From Burkholderiaceae bacterium (GTDB lineage Bacteria > Pseudomonadota > Gammaproteobacteria > Burkholderiales > Burkholderiaceae): a DNA stretch of 5,937 nt. Location: positions 1-5,937 of the forward strand of contig CANBYN010000123.1 in the NCBI GenBank assembly GCA_947373615.1. The letters run 5' to 3'. The notes below the pieces were generated by a model. That model worked only from the letters and a program-made list of their open reading frames with translations. It had not been told where the DNA came from and did no database searches. A program made the position numbers and the translations under genes. This document shows positions 5,759 through 5,937 of the stretch, piece after piece; position 1 is the first letter of the stretch, and every line of letters begins with the position of its first letter.

Positions 5759-5937
5759 TATTTCGAATCCTGCTGAATCTGTAGCTTGCTCAAAATAGTG
5801 CCCCAAATTCCTTTAGGGAAGAACAGCACGAAGAACATAAAGACTAGTCCAACGACAGCCATCCAGTGTTTAGTAAAGGTGGTAACAATATCTTCCAAAT
5901 ACAGCATGACAGCTGCACCGATAAAGGGGCCGAAGAA
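5758..5937 (-). CDS. livM: Branched-chain amino acid type ABC transporter permease LivM, C-terminal part only
   Basis: Translating leftward from the window edge gives an open frame of 59 codons plus TAA, beginning FFGPFIGAAVMLYLEDIV and ending SKLQIQQDSK. The start lies outside the window. It contains the LivM C-terminal pattern GPFIGA, then an amphipathic stretch with TKHWMAVVGLVF, a hydrophobic final membrane helix (VGLVFMFFVLFFP) and the PKGIWG motif common at the end of these permeases. The TAA at 5760-5758 overlaps the livG ATG by one base, showing the two are translated together. The remaining LivM, LivH and the binding protein are expected beyond the right edge. Confidence 0.88.
   Translation of the reverse strand, partial: FFGPFIGAAVMLYLEDIVTTFTKHWMAVVGLVFMFFVLFFPKGIWGTILSKLQIQQDSK
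5768..5771 (-). promoter_or_regulatory. Ribosome binding site AGGA that decides the livG start
   Basis: On the minus strand AGGATTCGAAATA precedes ATG at 5758. The AGGA is nine bases from the ATG and lies inside the last livM codons. It supports the shorter livG product over the TTG at 5806. Confidence 0.6.

Noticed and set aside
5502..5798. 98-codon open frame on the plus strand
   Set aside because: It is antisense to livG and the end of livM, both strongly supported by motifs, and it shows no family features.

Overview
The window looks like a piece of chromosome from a beta-proteobacterium with a compact genome of moderate to low GC, probably Burkholderiaceae and possibly Polynucleobacter-like. 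This rests on AT-leaning codon use (roughly mid-40s % GC by eye), very tight gene spacing (1-nt TAATG overlaps, 12-21 nt gaps), and protein types typical of Burkholderiales: family III CoA-transferases, an acyl-CoA dehydrogenase and a liv-type ABC transporter. The taxon is an inference; there is no rRNA or other marker gene.

There are three transcription units. (1) Leftward from about 2387: an acyl-CoA dehydrogenase, then 12 nt later a family III (CaiB/BaiF) CoA-transferase. A Shine-Dalgarno (SD) sequence and a GTG at the extreme left edge suggest that a further cistron follows outside the window. (2) Rightward from 2549: a second, distinct family III CoA-transferase, joined by a TAATG overlap to a small YqaA-family (DedA/VTT-like) membrane protein. 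(3) Leftward from the right edge: the C-terminus of a LivM-type permease, then the LivG and LivF ATPases. This unit converges on unit 2 with only 21 nt between stop codons and no visible terminator.

Units 1 and 2 diverge from a 161-bp intergenic region (2388-2548). It holds a perfect 18-bp palindrome and a near-repeat of its right arm 53 bp away, about five helical turns. This is the best candidate for a local regulatory site.

Functionally, unit 1 can charge an organic acid with CoA from a donor such as succinyl-CoA and oxidise an acyl-CoA. Pairing this kind of CoA-transferase with an acyl-CoA dehydrogenase recalls C5-dicarboxylate (itaconate/mesaconate/methylsuccinate-type) catabolic clusters, but the substrate cannot be read from the sequence. 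The liv genes would import branched-chain amino acids or a related small carboxylate or amide. Two start codons should be set downstream of the longest open frame: 2549 rather than 2513 for the second CoA-transferase, and 5758 rather than 5806 for livG. I see no tRNA, rRNA, CRISPR, insertion sequence or prophage signal, and no clearly new biological system. The most interesting points are the divergent regulatory region and the unresolved substrate of the two CoA-transferase units.
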